Source of the DNA: Sphingomonadales bacterium
GTDB taxonomy: Bacteria > Pseudomonadota > Alphaproteobacteria > Sphingomonadales > Sphingomonadaceae
Length of the DNA stretch: 64,000 bases
Assembly: GCA_016704425.1 (NCBI GenBank)
Contig: JADJAC010000011.1
Coordinates: 186,001 to 250,000, forward strand
Direction of reading: 5' to 3'
Below, one piece after another: positions 58,117-64,000 of this stretch. The position numbers and the translations under genes are program-made. Below the pieces are notes generated by a model. The model worked only from the letters and a program-made list of their open reading frames with translations. It had not been told where the DNA came from and searched no databases. The first letter of the stretch is position 1; each line of letters starts with the position of its first letter.

Positions 58117-58962
58117 ATGAACTTTCTCGCTTCCGTGCGCCTTTTGTCGCGCGTCATTATGCTCTTCTCAGGATTTGCAGCGGCGCTTCCTTCCAATGCT
58201 GCATTTGCGGCGCCGCCGGCTGGTACATCCAGCGGACGCTGCACGCAGAAGACACCTTCCGGTCTCGGATATTCCATGTTGCGGGCAGGGACTGGAGCCA
58301 TGCCAGGCGCGGCTGACAAGGTCAGCATCGCCTATAAGGGAACGCTGGCATCCGACGGTTCCGCTTTCGACGCATCCGAACGCGCCGAATTTGGTGTTAA
58401 CGAAGTCATTCCGGGATTTTCGGAAGGGCTGATGCTTATGAAGGTCGGGGCGCGGATTCGCCTCTGTATCCCTGCGGCCCTTGGCTATGGCGCGCGAGGC
58501 GCGGGCAAGATTCCGGCCAATGCGGATCTGGTGTTCGAAGTGGACCTGCTCGCAATCAAGGCACCGCCGGGTCCGCTTGCCGCTGCGGCGCGAGCCTGCG
58601 CATCGAGAAGTGATTCCGGGTTGGGTTTTGATGTCGTCAAGGCCGGGGCAGGGGCGATGCCGGGCGATGCCGATGTCGCGCTGATCAACTACAAAGGCTA
58701 TGTCGCATCGTCAGGTGCTGCCTTCGATGATGCCGGACCAGTGCCTGTTCCCGTTGGTCAGGTGATTCCCGGATTTGCCGAGGGATTGAAGCGGATGCAG
58801 CGCGGCGGCAGTTACAAGCTCTGCATACCGCCCCAGCTCGGTTATGGCGACAAGGGTGTCGGGCCGATTCCCGCCAATTCCACTCTTGTCTTCCTGATCG
58901 ACATGATTGACTTCAAGAGCCTGGCCGAAATCGAGGCCGGCCAGACGCAGCCGCAGCAATAG
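58117..58962 (+). CDS. Secreted double-FKBP peptidyl-prolyl isomerase
   Basis: 281 residues. A signal peptide (FSGFAAALPSNAAFAA) precedes two FKBP domains in tandem. Domain 1 (about residues 40-150) contains VSIAYKGTL, FDAS, VIPGFSEGLMLMKVG and LGYGARG. Domain 2 (about 160-270) contains INYKGYV, FDDAG, VIPGFAEGLKRM and LGYGDKG. Active-site Tyr and Phe/Asp are conserved in both. A periplasmic folding catalyst. ATG at 58117. Confidence 0.88.
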   Translation: MNFLASVRLLSRVIMLFSGFAAALPSNAAFAAPPAGTSSGRCTQKTPSGLGYSMLRAGTGAMPGAADKVSIAYKGTLASDGSAFDASERAEFGVNEVIPGFSEGLMLMKVGARIRLCIPAALGYGARGAGKIPANADLVFEVDLLAIKAPPGPLAAAARACASRSDSGLGFDVVKAGAGAMPGDADVALINYKGYVASSGAAFDDAGPVPVPVGQVIPGFAEGLKRMQRGGSYKLCIPPQLGYGDKGVGPIPANSTLVFLIDMIDFKSLAEIEAGQTQPQQ

Positions 58963-58978
58963 TCGCGCCACCCGTTGA

Positions 58979-59000
58979 GTAGGGCGGGCCGATGCCCTAC
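58979..59000. repeat. Inverted repeat upstream of hrcA
   Basis: GTAGGGC (58979-58985) and GCCCTAC (58994-59000) flank eight bases, ending ten bases before the hrcA ATG. It does not match the CIRCE element (TTAGCACTC-N9-GAGTGCTAA). It could be a terminator of the isomerase gene or an unrelated operator. Confidence 0.4.
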
Positions 59001-59010
59001 ATCGACAATG

Positions 59011-60057
59011 ATGTCTGCACCGCCTGTCCATGAATTGACCGATCGTGCCCGCGACGTGTTTCGTGTCGTCGTCGAATCCTATCTGGGTTCGGGCGCACCG
59101 GTCGGTTCGCGGACGATATCGAAACTCAGTGCCATGAGCCTGTCACCTGCGTCGATCCGCAACGTCATGCAGGATCTTGAGGAGCTTGGGTTGCTGGCGG
59201 CACCCCACACCTCCGCTGGCAGGATGCCGACCGAAACCGGCTTGCGCCTCTTTGTCGATGGTATGATGCAGGCAGCTGAGCCAACGGCCGATGAACGTGC
59301 AGCGATCGAATCCCGCGTCACTCAGGCTGGCCCGATCGAAGACGCGCTGACGGCCGCCACGGCTGCCCTGTCAGGCCTTTCGGCCTGTGCCGGATTGGTG
59401 CTTGTCCCCACGCGAACCCCGAGGCTCAAGCAATTCGCGTTCGCGCCGCTTTCTGCCGAGCAGGCACTTGCAATCCTGGTCGGCGATGATGGTTCGGTGG
59501 AGAACCGGGTGATGGACCTGCCACGGGGCATGACGGCATCTGGTCTGACCGAGGCCGGAAATTACATGACAGCACGGCTCTCCGGGCTCACGCTTGCGGA
59601 AGCAGCATCTGTGCTGGCAAGCGAGATTCGGCAGGAACGGGCAGCCCTTGATCTAGCCTCTCAGGATTTGATCCTTCGCGGTATGGCGGATTGGGCAAAG
59701 GATGGCGCACAACGACCGGTACTCATCGTGCGCGGGGCGGCAAACCTGATCGACGCCCAGGCCGCGGCCAATCTGGACAGGGTCCGCCAGCTCCTCGACG
59801 AGATCGAAGGGAAAGAGGAAATCGCCCGCCTTCTAGAAAGTGCGCGCGAAGCCTCTGCCACGAAAGTCTTCATCGGTGCGGAAAACAAGCTCTTCGCATT
59901 GTCGGGCTCTTCGGTTATCGCGGCGCCGTATCACGGGCATGACGGGCGAGTGGTTGGCGTGGTCGGCGTTATTGGCCCGACACGCTTGAATTACGCGCGC
60001 ATCGTTCCCATGGTGGATTTCACCGCACAAAGCTTATCGAGATTGATGCACAAATGA
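59011..60057 (+). CDS. hrcA: Heat-inducible transcription repressor HrcA
   Basis: 348 residues. The winged-helix N terminus (LTDRARDVFRVVVESYLGSG, PVGSRTISKLSAMSLSPASI, RNVMQDLEELGLLAAPHTSA, GRMPTETGLRLFVDGMM) binds CIRCE, and the central GAF-like and dimerisation domains follow (VGVVGVIGPTRLNYARIVPM). It represses groESL and related genes. ATG at 59008 is an equal alternative. The stop overlaps grpE by four bases. Confidence 0.95.
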   Translation: MSAPPVHELTDRARDVFRVVVESYLGSGAPVGSRTISKLSAMSLSPASIRNVMQDLEELGLLAAPHTSAGRMPTETGLRLFVDGMMQAAEPTADERAAIESRVTQAGPIEDALTAATAALSGLSACAGLVLVPTRTPRLKQFAFAPLSAEQALAILVGDDGSVENRVMDLPRGMTASGLTEAGNYMTARLSGLTLAEAASVLASEIRQERAALDLASQDLILRGMADWAKDGAQRPVLIVRGAANLIDAQAAANLDRVRQLLDEIEGKEEIARLLESAREASATKVFIGAENKLFALSGSSVIAAPYHGHDGRVVGVVGVIGPTRLNYARIVPMVDFTAQSLSRLMHK

Positions 60058-60593
60058 ATGACGAAGAATTGAAGGCTGAAGACGAAATGATCGCGGAAGG
60101 CGCGCCTTCCGAGCCCGATCCTGAAGCCGATCCGCTTGGTGCTCTCCTGGCCGAACTCGAAGAGGCCCGTCAGCAGATCTTGTATGCCCAGGCCGAAACG
60201 CAGAACGTCCGTCGCCGCCTTGAAAAGGATGCGCAGGATGCCCGCGCCTATGCAGCAACCGGATTTGCGCGCGACATGCTATCCGTGGCTGACAATCTTG
60301 GGCGCGCGCTTGACGCCATCCCGGAGGCGATGCGGGCCGATGAAGCTTCGAAGGGCCTGATAGCAGGCCTCGAAGCGACACAACGCGAACTCGCATCGGT
60401 GTTTGAGCGCAATGGAATCAAGCGGATCGAGGCGCTCGGGCAGCCGCTCGACCCGAACCGGCATCAGGCAATGGTCGAAATTCCCAGCGCAGATGCGGAA
60501 CCGGGAACGATCATTCAGGAAATGCAGTCGGGTTACATGATCCGCGACCGCCTTCTGCGGCCGGCATTGGTCGGGGTCGCCAAGGAAGGTTGA
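60054..60593 (+). CDS. grpE: Nucleotide exchange factor GrpE
   Basis: 179 residues. Acidic N-terminal tail, long helix (EEARQQILYAQAETQNVRRR LEKDAQDA) and beta-wing head with NLGRALDAIP, NGIKRIEALGQPLDPNRHQA and MIRDRLLRPALVGVAK. It releases ADP from DnaK. The overlap with hrcA and the hrcA-grpE order are standard in alphaproteobacteria; dnaK is not in the window. Confidence 0.96.
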   Translation: MNDEELKAEDEMIAEGAPSEPDPEADPLGALLAELEEARQQILYAQAETQNVRRRLEKDAQDARAYAATGFARDMLSVADNLGRALDAIPEAMRADEASKGLIAGLEATQRELASVFERNGIKRIEALGQPLDPNRHQAMVEIPSADAEPGTIIQEMQSGYMIRDRLLRPALVGVAKEG

Positions 60594-60600
60594 GGCAAGA

Positions 60601-60616
60601 GACCGATCAGTCGGTC
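60601..60616. terminator. Hairpin between grpE and the HNH gene
   Basis: GACCGA (60601-60606), TCAG loop, TCGGTC (60611-60616), seven bases after the grpE stop, in a convergent gap. No T-run on the plus side. Confidence 0.5.
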
Positions 60617-60624
60617 CCTGGAAC

Positions 60625-61044
60625 TCAATCGGTCATGGCTTCGATACAGCGGGCAATATGGGCGTCGAGGGCTTTAAGGTAGTCCTTTCCGCGCTCGACC
60701 TGAAAGTCGACAATGTTTTTTGCCGCTTTGGAACGGTTGCAGGTGCCGCAGGTTATGACGAGATTATGCAGATAGTCTTCACCGCCGTCCGATTTTGGAT
60801 GGATATGATCACGATTGGCCGCCTGCGACAGCTTTTGTGGGGCCAGCCACTTTCTGCAATGGAAGCAGTGGCCGCCATGAAGTTCGAAGGCGGCTTTCAG
60901 CGCTGAGAGCGCGCCCAGTTCACGTTCGTCGCCCGTCACTGTGTATAACGGCTTGCGATGTGAACTGAGGCGCGCGAACCGAATGCAATGATATGGCTTC
61001 CTGTTGATTGGATGAGCGGCAACTATCGCTTCGAGCTTGGCCAT
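60625..61044 (-). CDS. HNH endonuclease-like protein
   Basis: 139 residues. FHCRKW and NRDHIHPKSDGGEDYLHNLV with ITCGTCNRSKAAKN are the zinc-cysteine HNH motif (two CxxC pairs, DHIHP, N). The N-terminal region is basic and unassigned. HNH proteins range from restriction and homing nucleases to repair factors; nothing nearby (no methylase, terminase or intron) settles the role. Confidence 0.82.
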   Translation of the reverse strand: MAKLEAIVAAHPINRKPYHCIRFARLSSHRKPLYTVTGDERELGALSALKAAFELHGGHCFHCRKWLAPQKLSQAANRDHIHPKSDGGEDYLHNLVITCGTCNRSKAAKNIVDFQVERGKDYLKALDAHIARCIEAMTD

Positions 61045-61055
61045 GCGGGAAGCTA

Positions 61056-61074
61056 ATCAGTAAATTCTTACTGA
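61056..61074. promoter_or_regulatory. Perfect 8-bp inverted repeat upstream of the HNH gene
   Basis: ATCAGTAA (61056-61063), ATTC, TTACTGAT (61068-61074 plus 61067-side pairing) form a symmetrical 19-20 base element 12 bases before the HNH ATG on the minus strand. Position and symmetry suit an operator or 5' hairpin. Confidence 0.5.
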
Positions 61075-61114
61075 TCTCTAAAGGCCTTTGCGCGATGATA
61101 TTTTGCGCTGTGAA

Positions 61115-61144
61115 GCTCGCGGGAGGCGGGCCTATTGTTTTTTT
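61115..61144 (+). terminator. Intrinsic terminator with seven-T run
   Basis: GCTCGC (61115-61120) pairs with GCGGGC (61126-61131), including one G-T wobble, with a five-base loop. A run of seven T follows (61138-61144). It points right, yet no gene on this strand ends before it, so a short untranslated transcript is implied. Confidence 0.5.
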
Positions 61145-61238
61145 GTTTCTGCTGGCTGTCAAACTTCAACGTCTCGTTTACGAATTGGGCATATTTTCGG
61201 CGCAGCAACGTGCAGGCCGGAAAGGCACAAATTTCATT

Positions 61239-61664
61239 ATGGGAATGGCGGACGATACGGATTTGGTGGATTGGGTTCGTTTCGATCAAGCGCGAGCGTC
61301 GCTTGGCGTGCGGCTGTTCCGTCATCTTGGCTATCTGCGCGAAGATGGGGCCAAGGCCGTGACTCAGATCGAAGACGCAATGCGTTCGGGCGATGCAGTC
61401 GCGATGGTCAATCCAGCCGATCTGTTGAGGGCAGAAGCATTGCAGATCGGCGCCATCGGCGTTGCGGCTCTTGCTGAGGATATCGAGGATCAGGCACGCG
61501 ACTGCATCGAATATCGCCAGACTCCGGACAATATCATCGAGGCCGTAGTCAAGCTTCGCGATGCATTCGAACGCACGGTTGCGCTCATAGACGGGGAAAC
61601 CAATCCTCTGATGGCTCGTCATCCCATACTTCAGACCAAGTCGGCAGCCTTCGCATCCAGATAG
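61239..61664 (+). CDS. Hpt-like four-helix protein lacking the phospho-accepting histidine
   Basis: 141 residues. The helical pattern LVDWVRFDQARASLGVRLFR, MRSGDAVAMVNPADLLRAEA LQIGAIGVAALAEDIED, and the closing VVKLRDAFERTVALI matches Hpt phosphotransfer domains. The usual AHxLKGSA helix, however, reads RAEALQIGA, with Glu where the His should be. It may bind a partner without phosphotransfer. The ATG at 61239 is preferred, with ATG at 61245 as an alternative; an upstream hydrophobic open frame spans the terminator and is rejected. Confidence 0.65.
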   Translation: MGMADDTDLVDWVRFDQARASLGVRLFRHLGYLREDGAKAVTQIEDAMRSGDAVAMVNPADLLRAEALQIGAIGVAALAEDIEDQARDCIEYRQTPDNIIEAVVKLRDAFERTVALIDGETNPLMARHPILQTKSAAFASR

Positions 61665-61682
61665 AGGAACGGGCTGTTTGGC

Positions 61683-62162
61683 TCAGTCTCCGGTGGGGCG
61701 GGACTGGAGCTGGATATAGTTTTCAATCCCCATCTGGCGGATCATCTCGAACTGCGTCTCCAGCGTGTCGACATGCTCTTCCTCGTTCTCGAGGATGTGC
61801 GCAAACAGGTCACGGCTCACGAAATCGCGCACCTTTTCACAATGGACGATGGCATCCCGCAGCGGCGGGATGGCTTCTTCTTCAAGCTCGAGATCGGCTT
61901 TCAGGACTTCCTCCACTGATTCGCCAATGCGGAGCCGCCCGAGCATCTGGAAATTGGGCAGCCCGTCCAGGAACAGGATCCGCTCAGCCAGCTTGTCGGC
62001 GTGCTTCATTTCGTCAATGCTCTCACCATATTCGAACTTGGCGAGCCTGCTGACGCCCCAATTGTCGAGCATTCGATAATGCAGGAAATACTGATTGATT
62101 GCCGTCAGTTCATTCTTGAGCGCGAGGTTGAGAAATTCGATGACCTTTGCGTCGCCCTTCAT
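61683..62162 (-). CDS. bfr: Bacterioferritin
   Basis: 159 residues. KVIEFLNLALKNELTAINQY, YFLHYRMLDNWGVSRLAKFE, ESIDEMKHADKLAERILFLD (heme-ligand Met in DEMKHAD) and ILENEEEHVDTLETQFEMIR carry the ferroxidase Glu/His set. It stores iron in a 24-mer with heme at subunit interfaces. bfd lies upstream on the same strand, 99 bases away. Confidence 0.95.
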   Translation of the reverse strand: MKGDAKVIEFLNLALKNELTAINQYFLHYRMLDNWGVSRLAKFEYGESIDEMKHADKLAERILFLDGLPNFQMLGRLRIGESVEEVLKADLELEEEAIPPLRDAIVHCEKVRDFVSRDLFAHILENEEEHVDTLETQFEMIRQMGIENYIQLQSRPTGD

Positions 62163-62261
62163 GGCTTGGACCTTTCGCTGAAACCGACCCGATCATAGCC
62201 GCCGGGAGTATCGCCGAATAGTCGGAAATAATCGCAATCGATGGAAATTCTGTCCGTGGGC

Positions 62262-62435
62262 CTAGCAGGCAAGCGCGTGTTCGGCCTTGATGATTTGCAG
62301 GGCAAAAGGGATGCACTGGCCGCACTGCGGCTTGCATCCAAGCGATCGGTAGGCCTTGGCCGGGCTGATCGCGCCACGACGGGCGGCATCACGGACCTCC
62401 CGTTCGCGGATGGCATTGCAGACACAGACGACCAT
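62262..62435 (-). CDS. bfd: Bacterioferritin-associated ferredoxin
   Basis: 57 residues, so short that it is easily missed. MVVCVCNAIREREVRDAARR and SLGCKPQCGQC carry the 2Fe-2S cysteines (Cys4, Cys6, Cys38, Cys41) of the Bfd family. It donates electrons to bacterioferritin to release stored iron. The pairing with bfr supports the call. A Fur-like site lies upstream, and bfd genes are typically induced by iron starvation. Confidence 0.92.
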   Translation of the reverse strand: MVVCVCNAIREREVRDAARRGAISPAKAYRSLGCKPQCGQCIPFALQIIKAEHALAC

Positions 62436-62447
62436 CTTCAACTCCGG

Positions 62448-62493
62448 CTATTGCGAATCGTTCGCTACATTATTTGCGATCGCCTCGCAATAG
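62448..62493 (-). promoter_or_regulatory. Fur-like iron box and long inverted repeat upstream of bfd
   Basis: TGCGAATCGTTCGCT (62452-62466) is a near-perfect inverted repeat with the TGCGAA half-site of alphaproteobacterial Fur boxes. A second symmetry spans it: CTATTGCGA (62448-62456) with TCGCAATAG (62485-62493). The position 13 bases before bfd suits repression by Fur. Confidence 0.6.
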
Positions 62494-62522
62494 TAATAGT
62501 GTGTAAAGCCGTGAACCGATCC

Positions 62523-63401
62523 TCAAGCCTTCTGAAACGCAGGAATGGTCGTGCGCAGAGCTTCGAGCGCTCGTGCTTCGGTCTCGGACGCGCGCGTAGC
62601 TGGTGCGCGCAAAATGCCGATCGTTCGCCTGAAGTCGAAGCCGGCCAGCTTCGGGCGGGTGACGCCTTCTGCGGAAAAACCCTCCGGCATGACCGTAACG
62701 CCAACGCCCGCGCCGACCAGTGCAAGTGCGCGGTCATCGCTGGTCGTCCGCGCCGCAAAAAAGGGACGGACGCCGTGGCTTGTGAAGTGTCGGCTGGTTT
62801 CCGACAGGACTTCGCAGTGCCGTCGGACAATCATCACATTGTCCGCAAGGGCACTGGCTTCGATTGAAGCATCATGCGCGAACGGGTGATGTGCGGCCAG
62901 TGCCAGTCCATAGCCTTCCGACAACAGGGCCTCACCGGAAAACCGCCCATTGTCAGGCCTGAGGATCGTCAGCGCCGCATCGATGCGGCCGCGGGCAAGC
63001 CCTTCAAGCAATTCGCGCTCCCGCCCCTCGACCAGCTCAATCCGCCCGGCATCATTGCCATTGCCGAATTCGACAGCAAAGCGCGCAATCCAGGCTGTCG
63101 GAATGGAGGAAAGCGTGCCGAGGCGGAAGATCTCACGCTGGGATTCGCTACCTGCTGCGCGCTCGGCAAGATTGAATTCGCTTTCAATCCGTCGGGCATG
63201 CACCGCAAATTGTACACCTGCCTCGGTCAATTGCACGCGACGGTTGCTGCGCAGGAAAAGCTGCCGAGAGAGGAGCCGTTCGAGCTTGGCAATACCGATC
63301 GAAAGCGTCGGCTGTGAGACATTGCAATGCACCGCAGCTTTTGAAAAACTGCCCTGGTCGATCACGGCAAGGAAATAACGCAAAAGGTAGCGGTCAATCA
63401 T
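62523..63401 (-). CDS. LysR-family transcriptional regulator
   Basis: 292 residues. The N-terminal winged helix (MIDRYLLRYFLAVIDQGSFS, KAAVHCNVSQPTLSIGIAKL, ERLLSRQLFLRSNRRVQLTE) is followed by a LysR substrate-binding domain. It faces the acyl-CoA dehydrogenase gene across a 91-base gap, so it may control that branched-chain amino acid degradation gene. Its inducer is unknown. Confidence 0.9.
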   Translation of the reverse strand: MIDRYLLRYFLAVIDQGSFSKAAVHCNVSQPTLSIGIAKLERLLSRQLFLRSNRRVQLTEAGVQFAVHARRIESEFNLAERAAGSESQREIFRLGTLSSIPTAWIARFAVEFGNGNDAGRIELVEGRERELLEGLARGRIDAALTILRPDNGRFSGEALLSEGYGLALAAHHPFAHDASIEASALADNVMIVRRHCEVLSETSRHFTSHGVRPFFAARTTSDDRALALVGAGVGVTVMPEGFSAEGVTRPKLAGFDFRRTIGILRAPATRASETEARALEALRTTIPAFQKA

Positions 63402-63417
63402 AGATAGTATCTATGAT
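63397..63417. promoter_or_regulatory. 21-base perfect palindrome over the LysR start codon
   Basis: ATCATAGATA (63397-63406), G, TATCTATGAT (63408-63417). It covers the LysR ATG (63399-63401) and includes T-N11-A-type symmetry, as expected for LysR binding sites. Probably the autoregulatory and divergent-promoter operator. Confidence 0.7.
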
Positions 63418-63492
63418 ATGTTGGCGATTCTTTCAATTTTTATTGACTGAACCATTGCGTTATAGGCCTTGTTTCCCGGAGGAGGATTGAGC

Positions 63493-64000
63493 GTGGACTT
63501 CGATTTTGCGTTGGGTGAGAATGCGGACATGATCCGCGAAACGACGCGGCGGTTTGCGGCTGAGCGCATTGCCCCGCTCGCTGCCAAGATCGATGCAGAG
63601 GACTGGTTCCCGCTCGAACTCTGGCCGGAAATGGGCGCGCTCGGACTGCACGGGATCACTGTCGAGGAAGAGTGGGGTGGCCTCGGCCTCGGATATCTCG
63701 AACATGTCGTCGCGGTCGAGGAAGTGAGCCGCGCGAGCGCCTCTGTCGGGCTGAGCTACGGAGCGCATTCGAATCTGTGCGTCAACCAGATCCGCCGATG
63801 GGGCAATGCGGAGCAAAAGGCGAAATATCTGCCCAAGCTGATTTCCGGCGAACATGTCGGCTCGCTTGCGATGTCCGAAGCGGGGGCAGGCTCCGACGTC
63901 GTCTCGATGAAATTGAAGGCCGAAGCCAGGGGTGATCGCTACATCCTCAATGGCACCAAGTTCTGGATCACCAATTCGGCCTATGCAGAGACGCTGGTGG
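63493..64000 (+). CDS. Isovaleryl-CoA dehydrogenase-like acyl-CoA dehydrogenase, N-terminal part (cut by window edge)
   Basis: 169 codons visible from a GTG at 63493 behind GGAGGAGG. MIRETTRRFAAERIAPLAAK, WGGLGLGYLEHVVAVEEVSR, SYGAHSNLCVNQIRRWGNAE and SEAGAGSDVVSMKLKAEARG, with LNGTKFWITNSAYAETLV, follow the ACAD FAD and substrate motifs of the Ivd/LiuA group. It would oxidise isovaleryl-CoA in leucine breakdown. The rest and any liu neighbours are outside the window. Confidence 0.9.
   Translation, partial: MDFDFALGENADMIRETTRRFAAERIAPLAAKIDAEDWFPLELWPEMGALGLHGITVEEEWGGLGLGYLEHVVAVEEVSRASASVGLSYGAHSNLCVNQIRRWGNAEQKAKYLPKLISGEHVGSLAMSEAGAGSDVVSMKLKAEARGDRYILNGTKFWITNSAYAETLV

Noticed and set aside
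58900..59010. CIRCE element before hrcA
   Set aside because: The only inverted repeat present (GTAGGGC/GCCCTAC) does not resemble TTAGCACTC-N9-GAGTGCTAA.
61068..61622. A minus-strand gene opposite the Hpt-like protein
   Set aside because: Its translation lacks recognisable domains and a ribosome site, whereas the plus-strand reading gives an ordered helical pattern.

Overview
The window is an ordinary, GC-rich, densely coding chromosomal segment that looks like an alphaproteobacterium of the Sphingomonadales. The signs are a CcrM-type GANTC methyltransferase, a GTTC-N7-GTTC LexA box, a PEPxxWA-like C-terminal sorting signal, a GatCAB amidotransferase set, a tandem clpPX locus and many sphingomonad-style secreted proteins. 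This assignment is inference from gene content and signals; no database was searched. No phage, insertion sequence, CRISPR array, integrase or plasmid replication module was seen. Both ends cut a gene: miaA on the left and an isovaleryl-CoA dehydrogenase-like gene on the right.

Layout. 1-4.9 kb: miaA/serB with overlapping divergent start codons, a Sel1/SPOR protein, and a rightward trio of ParA-like ATPase, small basic protein and TPR/SPOR protein. 4.9-10.8 kb, leftward: pyrB with a catalytically degenerate pyrC', ruvX, a DUF3089 hydrolase, an SOS-regulated dinB and a Tat-signal superoxide dismutase. 10.8-14 kb: gatCAB. 14-15.4 kb: two tandem secreted paralogs of unknown function. 15.6-21.1 kb: tRNA-Leu(TAG), trigger factor, a GT2 glycosyltransferase, and a divergent clpP paralog facing clpPX. 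21.1-31.8 kb: a class B3 metallo-beta-lactamase-like protein, a candidate sRNA/terminator, a glutathione peroxidase, dnaE, an HD-domain protein, an erythromycin-esterase-like secreted protein, an SDR, a TauE/SafE permease and prmA.

32-43.8 kb: thrS, an amidase, an LD-carboxypeptidase, a zinc metallopeptidase, bdhA-like SDR, a DUF4893 protein, a 64-codon secreted ORF coupled to an M20 peptidase, a lipoprotein glycoside hydrolase, and ccrM with a conspicuous upstream palindrome. 44-52 kb: rnhB-thiD-DUF1272-glmM operon, a glycine-zipper/SH3 protein, tesB, a GGDEF-EAL protein and galU. 52-60.6 kb: hemW, a CAP protein, an L,D-transpeptidase overlapping a PEP-CTERM-type protein with 21-bp repeats, rdgB-rph, a dienelactone hydrolase, a 65-codon membrane protein, a double-FKBP isomerase, and hrcA-grpE. 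60.6-64 kb: an HNH nuclease, a degenerate Hpt protein, bfr-bfd with a Fur-like site, a LysR regulator with a palindrome over its own start codon, and the partial acyl-CoA dehydrogenase.

Functional themes: protein quality control (tig, clpP x2, clpX, hrcA, grpE, FKBP), translation (gatCAB, thrS, prmA, tRNA, miaA), envelope and peptidoglycan (SPOR proteins, LD-carboxypeptidase, L,D-transpeptidase, glmM, galU), DNA metabolism (dnaE, dinB, ruvX, rnhB, ccrM) and nucleotide or iron housekeeping. No stretch over 300 bases lacks a gene. The longest gaps are 22060-22328 (terminator and possible sRNA), 7093-7302 (pyrB leader with hairpins), 29085-29291 (promoter of the esterase-like gene), 50957-51153 (galU hairpin) and 61045-61238 (inverted repeat and terminator). 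Nothing here is clearly a new multi-gene system. The best leads are the ccrM upstream palindrome, the secreted paralog pair, the repeat-bearing PEP-CTERM/L,D-transpeptidase pair, the second ClpP and the two candidate small RNAs.
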